Source: Shewanella canadensis (lineage in GTDB: Bacteria; Pseudomonadota; Gammaproteobacteria; Enterobacterales; Shewanellaceae). Taken from it: a stretch of DNA of 64,000 nucleotides. The stretch is from NCBI RefSeq assembly GCF_003966225.1, contig NZ_RXNU01000017.1, positions 39,829-103,828 of the forward strand, in the 5' to 3' direction. Each line of letters opens with the position of its first letter. Within the stretch, counting starts at the first letter, position 1. The notes beneath the pieces were generated by a model. It did not search any database, was not told where the DNA came from, and was given only the letters and a program-made list of their open reading frames with translations. The position numbers and the translations under genes were made by a program. Of this stretch, positions 34,927 through 43,401 are shown piece after piece.

Positions 34927-36264
34927 ATGAATTTGCGCTTTGCTTGTTTAATCGGTTGCACATTATTGTTAAGTCAATCAGCTTTAGCATCGGATAGCTT
35001 CACTGAGTTAGATGCTGAGATTGAAAAGGCGGGTAAACCACCAGTGGAGGGGCAAGATAGGGAATACAGTGACTTCGTTTTTGCCTATATGGCTGAATAT
35101 GAAAACTGGCGAGTGGAGTATCTACAGGAGTTTGATCAATATCGAGCGGAAATTATTGCTATATGGGGAACGGGAGAGGTCTCTCAACAACAGAAGAGTG
35201 TGGAGTATTCCGCAGATAAAAACGTTAAATCTGTGGTTGATTACGAAGCTAATGAGTTAACCGTTTCAATCATCGTCGATAAAGATCTTACGGATGATGA
35301 AATCAAGCAAAAACTAAACAGTGAAGTGAAATCTTTAGTCGAAAACAAAAAGTCGAATATTTTCTCATTAGTGACAGCTGAAGACCTAGTTGAACGTGGT
35401 CAGTTGCAGAGCAGTCCGGTGAGCTTTTCTGACAGTAATGAACAGCAAGCTAAGAGTGTTATCATCGAGCAAACTAAGGCTCAACTATCTGAAATTGATA
35501 AGGAGTTAGATAAGGCGCAGCTTACTAAACTAGATAGTATTTCCATGGATGTTATTGAACGAGTATCAGATCAGAAAAAGAATAAATTGGTGGATCTTGC
35601 CAAAGAGAGACTGGTTAAATTAGATGCTGCTTATGAAGAGCGAAGAGAGTCAGCTAAGCAGGCCGAATTAACTGAAAAGAAGGTGATTCAGTATCGAGTG
35701 AGCCTGCCTAAAAATGGGTTGAGTGTACGTGCAGCAAAAGTGGTTGATTTTGCCCAAAAGGAGGGACTTCGTTGGCAAGTACCTTCTGCATTGATCATGG
35801 CTGTCATTCACTCTGAATCGAGCTTTGATCCTAAAGCTAGATCGCCTATTCCTGCTTATGGCCTGATGCAAATCGTCCCTACAAGCGCTGGGTTCGATGT
35901 TAACCAAATTGTTCGGAAAATCAACGAGCCTATGAGCTCAAGTGAGTTATATCTGCCCATGGTTAATGTTGAGACGGGAGCGGCATATCTGAATATCTTA
36001 GACAAGCGCTACCTTAAGTCGATCATCAATGAGAAGAGCCGAATGTACTGTACAATTGCAGCATACAATACAGGGGCTGGAAATGTCGCAAAAGCGTTCA
36101 ACTCCGACGGTGCACGCAATATACGTAAGGCTTCGAAAGTGATTAATCAGATGGAACCCGATGAAGTGTATCAACATCTGCTGCAAAATTTACCTTACGA
36201 AGAAACTAAGCATTATCTAGAGAAGGTTAGTGGGCGAATTTCTTTATATCAAAATAAAATTTAG
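34927..36264 (+). CDS. MltC-like lytic murein transglycosylase
   Basis: 445 residues from ATG 34927 (AAAGGA upstream), with a cleavable-type signal peptide ending SQSALASDS rather than a lipobox. Residues 30-130 resemble the MltC N-terminal domain (YRAEIIAIWGTGEV; VKSVVDYEANELTVSIIVD). A charged coiled-coil-like stretch follows. The SLT domain runs from about residue 280: VPSALIMAVIHSESSFDPKA with the catalytic Glu, AYGLMQIVPTSAG and MYCTIAAYNTGAGNVAKAF. It cleaves peptidoglycan, making anhydromuropeptides. Because it differs from MltC in lacking a lipobox, I withhold the symbol. Next to outer-membrane lipoproteins, it could open the wall for an envelope-spanning assembly. Confidence 0.85.
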   Translation: MNLRFACLIGCTLLLSQSALASDSFTELDAEIEKAGKPPVEGQDREYSDFVFAYMAEYENWRVEYLQEFDQYRAEIIAIWGTGEVSQQQKSVEYSADKNVKSVVDYEANELTVSIIVDKDLTDDEIKQKLNSEVKSLVENKKSNIFSLVTAEDLVERGQLQSSPVSFSDSNEQQAKSVIIEQTKAQLSEIDKELDKAQLTKLDSISMDVIERVSDQKKNKLVDLAKERLVKLDAAYEERRESAKQAELTEKKVIQYRVSLPKNGLSVRAAKVVDFAQKEGLRWQVPSALIMAVIHSESSFDPKARSPIPAYGLMQIVPTSAGFDVNQIVRKINEPMSSSELYLPMVNVETGAAYLNILDKRYLKSIINEKSRMYCTIAAYNTGAGNVAKAFNSDGARNIRKASKVINQMEPDEVYQHLLQNLPYEETKHYLEKVSGRISLYQNKI

Positions 36265-36358
36265 CAAAAAAATCAGCTTAGGTCTTCAAGGAGGGGGGCC
36301 TGAGCCGTCCTTCCTACAACACTTTGACTGAAGCCGTACCAGTGTTTCAGGTGTAACA

Positions 36359-36826
36359 CTAGGCGATGAGAGGGGCAAACTGTGCTCTCGTCAGCTTTAG
36401 CAGTGCAGAGGGGGTCAGTTCTATATCCAAGCCGCGCTTTCCACCACTGACGTAGAGCTGGTCGAGTTGCTCTGCCGAGGTATCGATATAGGTTAATAGG
36501 GGACGCTTTTGACCTAAGGGGCTTACCCCTCCTAATACATAACCGGTAGAGCGCTCGACCTCTTGAGACGAGGCCATGGCGGCCTTCTTAACTCCAGCTA
36601 CCTTTGCAAGCGCTTTCATATTGAGTTTCTCTTCAACCGGAATAATCGCTACGACTAGCTTGCCACTGTCGAGTTTGGCCACTAAAGTTTTAAATACCAG
36701 TCTTGTATCGAGATTGAGTTTTGTCGCTGCCTCGATCCCGTAGGCCTGTGCACTGGCTTCATGCTGGTATTCATGAATCGTATGTTTGATGTTTGCTTTT
36801 ATTAAGAGGTCAATTGCAGGAGTCAT
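36359..36826 (-). CDS. ybaK: Cys-tRNA(Pro)/Cys-tRNA(Cys) deacylase YbaK
   Basis: 155 residues of the YbaK/EbsC family: MTPAIDLLIKANIKHTIHEY, the conserved RLVFKTLVAKLD with its functional Lys, GVKKAAMASSQEVERSTGYV, then GGVSPLGQKRPLLTYID. It hydrolyses mischarged Cys-tRNA(Pro). The gene's last 27 bases plus adjoining spacer are duplicated at 30917-30948, and a degenerate parS-like sequence (TGTTTCAGGTGTAACA) touches the stop codon. Confidence 0.95.
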   Translation of the reverse strand: MTPAIDLLIKANIKHTIHEYQHEASAQAYGIEAATKLNLDTRLVFKTLVAKLDSGKLVVAIIPVEEKLNMKALAKVAGVKKAAMASSQEVERSTGYVLGGVSPLGQKRPLLTYIDTSAEQLDQLYVSGGKRGLDIELTPSALLKLTRAQFAPLIA

Positions 36827-36848
36827 AAGTTGTGTCTACACGAATTTA

Positions 36849-37310
36849 TTAAATGAGTTTAACCATAACGAGTACGTCGACACCATGATAAGTGACCTCT
36901 TCAATGGCAGTCCACCCCATTCGAGCATATAACCCTCCGGTTTTATCTTCTGTTTGAAGGTAGAGTCTTGTGATGCCTTGTTTTCTTGCAATGCTGATGA
37001 TGTTTTCAAGGAGGTGTCGTGCAATGCCTCTGCCTCTATGAGTCTGTTCTACGTAAACGCCACCAATCCAATGGGAGTCGGCCGGATAGGTATCCATCTC
37101 TTGGTATCTTAGCTGTCCAACAGCAATCAAGGTTTCTCTCCCTTTTGCCAGGACCATAAGTGGTAACTTATCTCGATTGAGGTAAGTTCGAAGTTTAAGC
37201 TCGAGTGCATCGGTGGTTCTACCGCCCCCGAGATACCCCCACTCATCGCTGTACCATTGTGCTATTTGTGGAATAGCATCGGGCTTATCAGCGAGTAATA
37301 CCTGTTCCAT
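36849..37310 (-). CDS. GNAT family N-acetyltransferase
   Basis: 153 residues with the GNAT core. LPLMVLAKGRETLIAVGQLR gives the central strands, WIGGVYVEQTHRGRGIARHL is motif A with the RGRGIA acetyl-CoA loop, and ARKQGITRLYLQTEDKTGGL, followed by YARMGW, gives motif B. It transfers an acetyl group from acetyl-CoA to an unknown amine. It lies 22 bp upstream of ybaK on the same strand, so the two may be co-transcribed. Confidence 0.9.
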   Translation of the reverse strand: MEQVLLADKPDAIPQIAQWYSDEWGYLGGGRTTDALELKLRTYLNRDKLPLMVLAKGRETLIAVGQLRYQEMDTYPADSHWIGGVYVEQTHRGRGIARHLLENIISIARKQGITRLYLQTEDKTGGLYARMGWTAIEEVTYHGVDVLVMVKLI

Positions 37311-37424
37311 CTATCGGCTCTATAATGATTTGTGAAGACTAGTTTTGACAGAATTTGATTAATTGTTCAAGGGGAAGTGCTTGTGTTTCTGTGGCTTGCT
37401 AGGGAGGCGTTCCACGAGGGTCAT

Positions 37425-37462
37425 AAAAGAAGACCCTAGGAACGTGTGCCTAGGGTCTTCTT
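37425..37462 (-). terminator. terminator of the fadBA operon
   Basis: A perfect 14-bp stem AAGAAGACCCTAGG / CCTAGGGTCTTCTT with an 8-nt loop. On the minus strand it is followed by TTTTATGA. Confidence 0.85.
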
Positions 37463-37492
37463 ATTTAGCTCAAAGTTTATCGCTTTAGCTGA

Positions 37493-38656
37493 TTAAGGTC
37501 TTTCGAAGATAGTCGCAATACCTTGGCCAAGACCGATACACATGGTCGCCAGACCATACTTCGCATCTTTGGCTTCCATCAGGTTGATCAATGTCGTAGA
37601 GATACGAGCACCGGAGCAACCTAGTGGGTGACCCAATGCAATTGCGCCACCGTTAAGGTTAATCTTTTCGTCGACGACATCCATCAGCCCTAATTCTTTC
37701 ACACAAGGGAGTGACTGAGCGGCAAAGGCTTCGTTGAGTTCGATAACATCGAGATCATCGATACTTAAGTTTGCACGCTCAAGCGCCTTCTTGGTCGCCG
37801 GTACCGGGCCGTAACCCATGATAGCGGCATCACAACCGGCAACAGCCATAGAACGAATACGGGCACGTATAGGAAGACCTAACGCCTTGGCTTTTTCCTC
37901 TTCCATCACTAACATGGCAGAGGCGCCATCAGATAGCGCCGATGAGGTTCCTGCCGTTACCGTACCGTTGGCTGGGTCGAACGCCGGGCGCAGACCCGAT
38001 AGAGATTCCATCGAGGTCTCCGGGCGGATAACTTCATCATGTTCAACCTTGATGAGCGCTCCATCGGCATCGTGACCTTCGATAGGGTGGATCTCGTTAG
38101 CGAAACGCCCTTCGACTGTTGCTGCATGAGCACGTTGATGTGAGCGGACGGCAAATTCATCTTGCTGCTCACGAGTAATGCCGTGCATCTTGCCTAGCAT
38201 CTCGGCGGTAAGGCCCATCATACCCGAGGCTTTTGCTACGTTATTAGCGAGACCAGGATGGAAGTCTACACCGTGATTCATAGGGACGTGCCCCATGTGC
38301 TCGACACCGCCTATGATGAACGTATCGCCTTGACCGGTCATGATGGCACGCGCCGCCTGATGCAGGGCATCCATAGATGAACCGCACAGACGGTTGACGG
38401 TTACGCCAGCAATCTGCTTGGGCAGACCGGCAAGGAGAGATGCGTTACGTGCGATATTGAAGCCCTGTTCCAGCGTCTGCTGTACACAACCCCAGATCAC
38501 ATCTTCAATGGTGTTAGGATCCAGCTGAGGGTTACGCACTAACAGTGCTTTCATCAATTCTGCAGAGAGTGTCTCTGCGCGTACATTTCTAAATACTCCA
38601 GCCTTTGAACGGCCCATGGGAGTACGGATGCAATCTACGATAACTGCTTGTTTCAT
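37493..38656 (-). CDS. fadA: acetyl-CoA C-acyltransferase FadA (3-ketoacyl-CoA thiolase)
   Basis: 387 residues from ATG 38656 (GGAAGGA upstream), exactly the length of E. coli FadA. It has the N-terminal VIVDCIRTPMGRSKAG, the nucleophile region NRLCGSSMDALHQAARAIM and the C-terminal catalytic GGAIALGHPLGCSGARI and CIGLGQG. As the thiolase half of the beta-oxidation complex it releases acetyl-CoA. The start lies 21 bp after the fadB stop. Confidence 0.97.
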   Translation of the reverse strand: MKQAVIVDCIRTPMGRSKAGVFRNVRAETLSAELMKALLVRNPQLDPNTIEDVIWGCVQQTLEQGFNIARNASLLAGLPKQIAGVTVNRLCGSSMDALHQAARAIMTGQGDTFIIGGVEHMGHVPMNHGVDFHPGLANNVAKASGMMGLTAEMLGKMHGITREQQDEFAVRSHQRAHAATVEGRFANEIHPIEGHDADGALIKVEHDEVIRPETSMESLSGLRPAFDPANGTVTAGTSSALSDGASAMLVMEEEKAKALGLPIRARIRSMAVAGCDAAIMGYGPVPATKKALERANLSIDDLDVIELNEAFAAQSLPCVKELGLMDVVDEKINLNGGAIALGHPLGCSGARISTTLINLMEAKDAKYGLATMCIGLGQGIATIFERP

Positions 38657-38677
38657 TGTTCTATTCCTTCCCACAAA

Positions 38678-40828
38678 TTAAGACTGGTAGTAGCTGCCGT
38701 TATTAGCGGCGAGTTCGCGCATGGCATCGGTTACTTGATAAAGGCCACCTAGGTGAGCATATTTATCGGCAAGTGCTACGAAGTTAGCTACACCCATGGT
38801 ATCGATATAGCGGAACACACCACCTCTGAATGGCGGGAATCCAAGACCAAATACCAGACCCATATCGGCTTCCGCCGGAGTCGCAATAATTCCCTCTTCG
38901 AGACAGCGAACCGTTTCGATAATCATAGGGATCATGGTGCGGGCGATAATATCCTCGGATTCAAATGCCTTAAGCTCACCAAACTCTGCACCTAATAGCT
39001 CATAGCTGGTTGGATCGACATCTTTCTTTGGCTTGCCGCGACGGTCGACCGAATAAGCATAGAAACCTTTGCTGTTCTTCTGTCCGAAACGCTCAGCTTC
39101 AAACATGATATCGATAGCATCTTTACCATTCTTACCCATTCGATCCGGGAAGCCTTCAGCCATAACGGCTTGTGCATGATGACCGGTATCAATACCGACA
39201 ACATCGAGCAGGTAGGCCGGACCCATAGGCCAGCCAAATTGCTTCTCCATCACCTTATCGATAGCGGCGAAATCAGCGCCGTCTGCAAGCAGGCCGCTGA
39301 AGCCTGCAAAGTAAGGGAAGAGCACGCGGTTTACGAAGAAGCCGGGGCAGTCGTTAACAACGATAGGTGTTTTACCCATCTTGCTGGCGTAAGCGACAAC
39401 GGAAGCGATAGTCTCTTCAGAACTGTTCTCACCACGAATGACCTCTACGAGTGGCATCTTATGCACCGGGTTAAAGAAGTGCATACCACAGAAGCGCTCA
39501 GGCTTCTTCAGGCTCTTAGCGAGCAGGTTGATCGAGATGGTCGAAGTGTTAGAGGTGATGATGGCGTCATCACTAACGTGTTGCTCAACCTCTGCGAGTA
39601 CCATAGATTTAACTTTTGGATGCTCAACAACGGCTTCAACGACAACATCGACAGTTTTAACCGGTGTGTAATCCAGCGTGGCAGTGATGTTATTAAGTAC
39701 CTTGGCCATCTTCTCTGGAGTTGAACGCCCCCGCTTGATTTGAGCGGCCAGTAACTTAGAGGCTTCACCCAGACCCAATTCGAGGGCAGGTTGTGCGATA
39801 TCTTTCATAACAATCGGTGTGCCTTTACTGGCACTCTGATAGGCGATACCGCCACCCATGATACCGGCACCGAGTACGGCTGCCGTATCGATATTTTTCG
39901 CTAACTTGCCGGCTTTCTTCGCCTTGCCTTTAACCAGTTGGTCGTTAAGGAATATACCGATTAATGCCTGTGCAACGTCGGTCTTGGCTAGCTTAACAAA
40001 GGCTTGATGTTCAACTTTCAATGCGTCGGCACGTCCGCATCTTGCGGCTTGTTCGATAACACTGATTGCCGCCATAGGAGCCGGGTAATGTTTGCCTGCT
40101 ATCTTGAATACCATGCCTTTCGCGGTAGCAAATGACATCATGGCTTCTAATTTTGGTAGCGTTAGTGCGGCCTGTTTACGGGCGCGACGAGATTGCCAGT
40201 CGAGCTTTTCAGCCAGTGCATCTTTAAGCATCTTAATGGCTGAAGCTTGTAAATTTTCGGGAGCAACAACCGCATCGATAGCGCCAACCTTTAATGCGGC
40301 TTCAGGGCGTTGATCTTTACCCGATGTGATCCACTCCAGTGCATTATCGGTACCGATAAGGCGAGGTAGACGCACGGTACCACCGAAGCCAGGAATTAAG
40401 CCCAACTTAGTTTCAGGCAGACCTAGTCTTGCTGTGGTATCGGCAATACGGAAATCGGTTGCTAGCACGGTTTCGAAACCACCACCCAATGCGAAGCCGT
40501 TAATGGCTGAAATCGTTGGGAATGGTAGATCTTCTAACTTGTTGAATACCACGTTAGCTTCGGCAATCCATGGAAGAAGAACACTATCTTCTTGAGCAAA
40601 TAAGCCAAGAAACTCAGTGATATCGGCACCGACAATAAAAGCACCTTTAGCTGACGTCAGTACTAATGCTTGAATGTGTGAGTTTTGCTGAATTGCGTCT
40701 AATGCTGCATCGAGAGAGTTAATCGTCTCTCTATCCAGTTTATTGACAGAGCCCGATGCGTTAAAGCATAACCGGGCAATATTATCCTCAAGTAACTCAA
40801 CCTGAATCGTAGGACTTTGGTAGATCAT
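38678..40828 (-). CDS. fadB: fatty acid oxidation complex subunit alpha FadB
   Basis: 716 residues from ATG 40828 (AGGAAG upstream); a longer frame to 40879 is unlikely. The N-terminal crotonase domain has NGFALGGGFETVLATDFRIA and PETKLGLIPGFGGTVRLPRL. The 3-hydroxyacyl-CoA dehydrogenase domain has the NAD loop AAVLGAGIMGGGIAYQSA, then SNTSTISINLLA and FCGMHFFNPVHKMPLVEVI. It carries hydratase, isomerase, epimerase and dehydrogenase steps of beta-oxidation with FadA. Confidence 0.97.
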   Translation of the reverse strand: MIYQSPTIQVELLEDNIARLCFNASGSVNKLDRETINSLDAALDAIQQNSHIQALVLTSAKGAFIVGADITEFLGLFAQEDSVLLPWIAEANVVFNKLEDLPFPTISAINGFALGGGFETVLATDFRIADTTARLGLPETKLGLIPGFGGTVRLPRLIGTDNALEWITSGKDQRPEAALKVGAIDAVVAPENLQASAIKMLKDALAEKLDWQSRRARKQAALTLPKLEAMMSFATAKGMVFKIAGKHYPAPMAAISVIEQAARCGRADALKVEHQAFVKLAKTDVAQALIGIFLNDQLVKGKAKKAGKLAKNIDTAAVLGAGIMGGGIAYQSASKGTPIVMKDIAQPALELGLGEASKLLAAQIKRGRSTPEKMAKVLNNITATLDYTPVKTVDVVVEAVVEHPKVKSMVLAEVEQHVSDDAIITSNTSTISINLLAKSLKKPERFCGMHFFNPVHKMPLVEVIRGENSSEETIASVVAYASKMGKTPIVVNDCPGFFVNRVLFPYFAGFSGLLADGADFAAIDKVMEKQFGWPMGPAYLLDVVGIDTGHHAQAVMAEGFPDRMGKNGKDAIDIMFEAERFGQKNSKGFYAYSVDRRGKPKKDVDPTSYELLGAEFGELKAFESEDIIARTMIPMIIETVRCLEEGIIATPAEADMGLVFGLGFPPFRGGVFRYIDTMGVANFVALADKYAHLGGLYQVTDAMRELAANNGSYYQS

Positions 40829-41028
40829 TGCTTGCTTCCTTTTGCGTGATACCTGTCTTTGTTGTATGCCAGAAATCATCGAAACTGGAGTGCTCTTAAT
40901 GGCTGATCTTCAATTTTAATGTTCTCTGGTATATATAATTAGGTAAATGTTCTATCTCACAACAGGCCATCATTTGACCACTTGTGACTCAGTGTGCTTG
41001 TAAAATGTGTAAATTACAACACCCAATT

Positions 41029-41042
41029 TAAACGGGTGTTTG
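41029..41042. promoter_or_regulatory. possible PsrA/TetR-type operator upstream of fadBA
   Basis: TAAACGGGTGTTTG has AAAC-N4-GTTT symmetry like the PsrA operator of fatty-acid-responsive TetR repressors. It lies in the 375-bp fadB-pepQ divergent spacer, 200 bp upstream of fadB, which holds no gene I can see. A single short match is weak evidence. Confidence 0.3.
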
Positions 41043-41203
41043 ATTTCGTCTTGGTTAGGGGGATTTTTCACCTTTATGTTAGACTGTTTTAAGTGTCAAA
41101 ATTGATTTTTAATAGCTTAGTTGACTGAGTAGAAAGTGTGAGTCTATTACTTAATAAATTGAGCGGTATGAATTAGCAATAAACCATCTACAGGAAATAG
41201 CTC

Positions 41204-42523
41204 ATGGATCAGCTAACTAATCATTTTCATGCTCATGTGGCAGAGTTAAACCGTAGGGTTGCAGAGATTGTTGCTCGTGAAAACTTATCCGGCCTGGTGA
41301 TCCACTCGGGGCAGCCTCATCGACAATTTCTCGATGATATGGATTATCCATTTAAAGTTAATCCTCATTTTAAAGCTTGGCTGCCGATCTTAGATAATCC
41401 ACACTGTTGGTTATTAGTTAACGGGCGTGATAAGCCTCAACTTATCTTCTATCGTCCAGTCGACTTCTGGCATAAGGTTGCCGATCTTCCTGATGAATTC
41501 TGGACTGCTCATGTCGATATTAAGTTACTGACCAAAGCGGATAAGGTGGCCGATCTACTGCCAAAAGATATTGTTGATTGGGCTTATATTGGTGAGCATC
41601 TGGATGTGGCTGAGGTGCTTGGTTTCAAGACCCGTAACCCAGACGCCGTTATGAGTTACCTGCATTACCATCGCGCTACAAAGACTGAATATGAATTAGC
41701 CTGTATGCGCAAGTCCAATAAGATTGCAGTAAAGGGCCACATCGCAGCTAAGAATGCTTTCTATAATGGCGGGTCAGAGTTTGAGATCCAGCAGCAATAT
41801 TTGATGGCGACGAATCAAGGGGAAAGCGAGGTTCCATACAGCAATATTATCGCGTTGAACCAGAATGCGTCGATACTGCATTACACCAAGTTGGAGCATC
41901 AATCTCCGCAGCCCCGCCGTTCCTTCCTTATCGATGCAGGCGCAAACTTTTTTGGCTATGCGTCGGATATCACCAGAACCTATGCGTTTGAGAAGAATAT
42001 CTTCAGTGAGTTAATAGAGGCAATGGACAGGGCACAGCTTGAGATTATCGATATGATGCGTCCCGGTGTTAAATATGTCGATCTTCATCTTGCGACTCAC
42101 CAAAAGGTGGCTCAAATGCTTATCGACTTCGACCTGGCTACCGGAGAGCGTGATGGTCTGATAGAGCAGGGGATCACCAGTGCCTTCTTCCCCCATGGGT
42201 TGGGCCATATGTTGGGTTTACAGGTTCATGATATGGGTGGCTTCCTTCATGACGAGCGTGGGACACATATTGCTGCACCCGATGCGCATCCATTTTTGCG
42301 TTGTACGCGCACTCTCGCCGCGAATCAAGTGCTGACTATCGAACCGGGTTTATACATTATCGACTCTCTCCTGCAGGGACTTAAACAAGATAAGCGCCAA
42401 CATCAGGTGAACTGGAATAATGTAGATGTGTTGCGTCCATTTGGTGGGATCCGCATCGAAGATAATGTCATAGTGCATAGTGATAAAAATGAAAATATGA
42501 CTCGGGATTTAGGTTTAGACTAA
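41204..42523 (+). CDS. pepQ: Xaa-Pro dipeptidase PepQ
   Basis: 439 residues, close to E. coli PepQ. The N-terminal creatinase-like domain is followed by the pita-bread metallopeptidase core. Metal ligands sit in LIDAGANFFGYASDITRTY, HGLGHMLGLQVHDMGG, LTIEPGLYIIDSL and FGGIRIEDNVIVH. It hydrolyses dipeptides with C-terminal proline and uses two Mn ions. It lies divergent to fadBA and 87 bp before yigZ, the arrangement known from other gammaproteobacteria. Confidence 0.96.
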   Translation: MDQLTNHFHAHVAELNRRVAEIVARENLSGLVIHSGQPHRQFLDDMDYPFKVNPHFKAWLPILDNPHCWLLVNGRDKPQLIFYRPVDFWHKVADLPDEFWTAHVDIKLLTKADKVADLLPKDIVDWAYIGEHLDVAEVLGFKTRNPDAVMSYLHYHRATKTEYELACMRKSNKIAVKGHIAAKNAFYNGGSEFEIQQQYLMATNQGESEVPYSNIIALNQNASILHYTKLEHQSPQPRRSFLIDAGANFFGYASDITRTYAFEKNIFSELIEAMDRAQLEIIDMMRPGVKYVDLHLATHQKVAQMLIDFDLATGERDGLIEQGITSAFFPHGLGHMLGLQVHDMGGFLHDERGTHIAAPDAHPFLRCTRTLAANQVLTIEPGLYIIDSLLQGLKQDKRQHQVNWNNVDVLRPFGGIRIEDNVIVHSDKNENMTRDLGLD

Positions 42524-42610
42524 CTAGATCTGCTGCGCATCTCTATTTAGGCCACTGAGTGGTGAGGTGGGCTGAAAGTTTGTATTTCAATAAACAAAGG
42601 GTGGGTTGTA

Positions 42611-43225
42611 TTGACCGATAGTTATCAGGTTCCATCTGCTGAGCTGGTGATTGAGGAGGAGATTAAGCATAGTCGCTTCATATCTGTTTTATTCCATTGT
42701 CAGTCTTATGAAGAGCTGAAGTGTGTACTCACTAACGTAAAGGCTGATTATCCGGGGGCCAGCCATTATTGCTATGCATTTGTCGCTGCCCAGCCAGAAA
42801 ATAGTATTGCTATAGGCTCAAGTGACGACGGAGAGCCTGCCGGAAGTGCCGGACGCCCTATGCTGGCAACGCTACAGGGTGCCAATGTTGGAGAGATCGG
42901 CGCCATAGTCGTACGTTATTTCGGTGGCACAAAATTGGGTGTTGGTGGACTCGTTAGGGCCTACAGCTCCGGAATTAAGCAAGGGCTCACTCAACTGCAG
43001 ACTGAGTTGAAGCAGATTAGATATCCGGGATCCTTGGTGTGTGAGTATAGCCAGTTAAAAGATGTTGAGTATCTATTGAGTCAATATGATGCAGTTGTCG
43101 AAGATAGATCTTTTACAGATAAGGTGACGCTTCTGTTTGAGATCCCAAAGCGTTATCAAGAGACGTTGAATCTCGGTTTGGCGACCATGAGTCAAGGGAT
43201 GCTGTCGGCAAAGTTTAAGAGTTAA
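42611..43225 (+). CDS. yigZ: IMPACT family protein YigZ
   Basis: 204 codons from a TTG start preceded by AAAGGG. The signature is HSRFISVLFHC, then DYPGASHYCYAFVAAQPE, SSDDGEPAGSAGRPMLATLQ and IVVRYFGGTKLGVGGLVRAY. The family is conserved from bacteria to IMPACT in eukaryotes; the bacterial function is unsettled, possibly RNA- or translation-related. It sits between pepQ and trkH, a conserved neighbourhood. Confidence 0.92.
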   Translation: MTDSYQVPSAELVIEEEIKHSRFISVLFHCQSYEELKCVLTNVKADYPGASHYCYAFVAAQPENSIAIGSSDDGEPAGSAGRPMLATLQGANVGEIGAIVVRYFGGTKLGVGGLVRAYSSGIKQGLTQLQTELKQIRYPGSLVCEYSQLKDVEYLLSQYDAVVEDRSFTDKVTLLFEIPKRYQETLNLGLATMSQGMLSAKFKS

Positions 43226-43401
43226 TTCGTCAAGACTCATTCGTTAAGGTTATGGTCGTGATGACTGTGGCCGCTTTGGATTTCTGCTTGAGTCGGTGAG
43301 GCGATATTGTTAGATGAGCCGCAATGCTGTTGCGCGTTAATCATTTGTGCGAAAATAGTAAAGTACAAGGTGTGCAAACTTAGGGAAGACTAAATAGTTT
43401 A

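Noticed and set aside
37409..37424. CGTTCCACGAGGGTCA as another parS site
   Set aside because: Only the left half resembles parS; the right half is not complementary.
39170..39724. 184-codon frame antisense to fadB
   Set aside because: Shadow of fadB; no ribosome-binding site or family resemblance.
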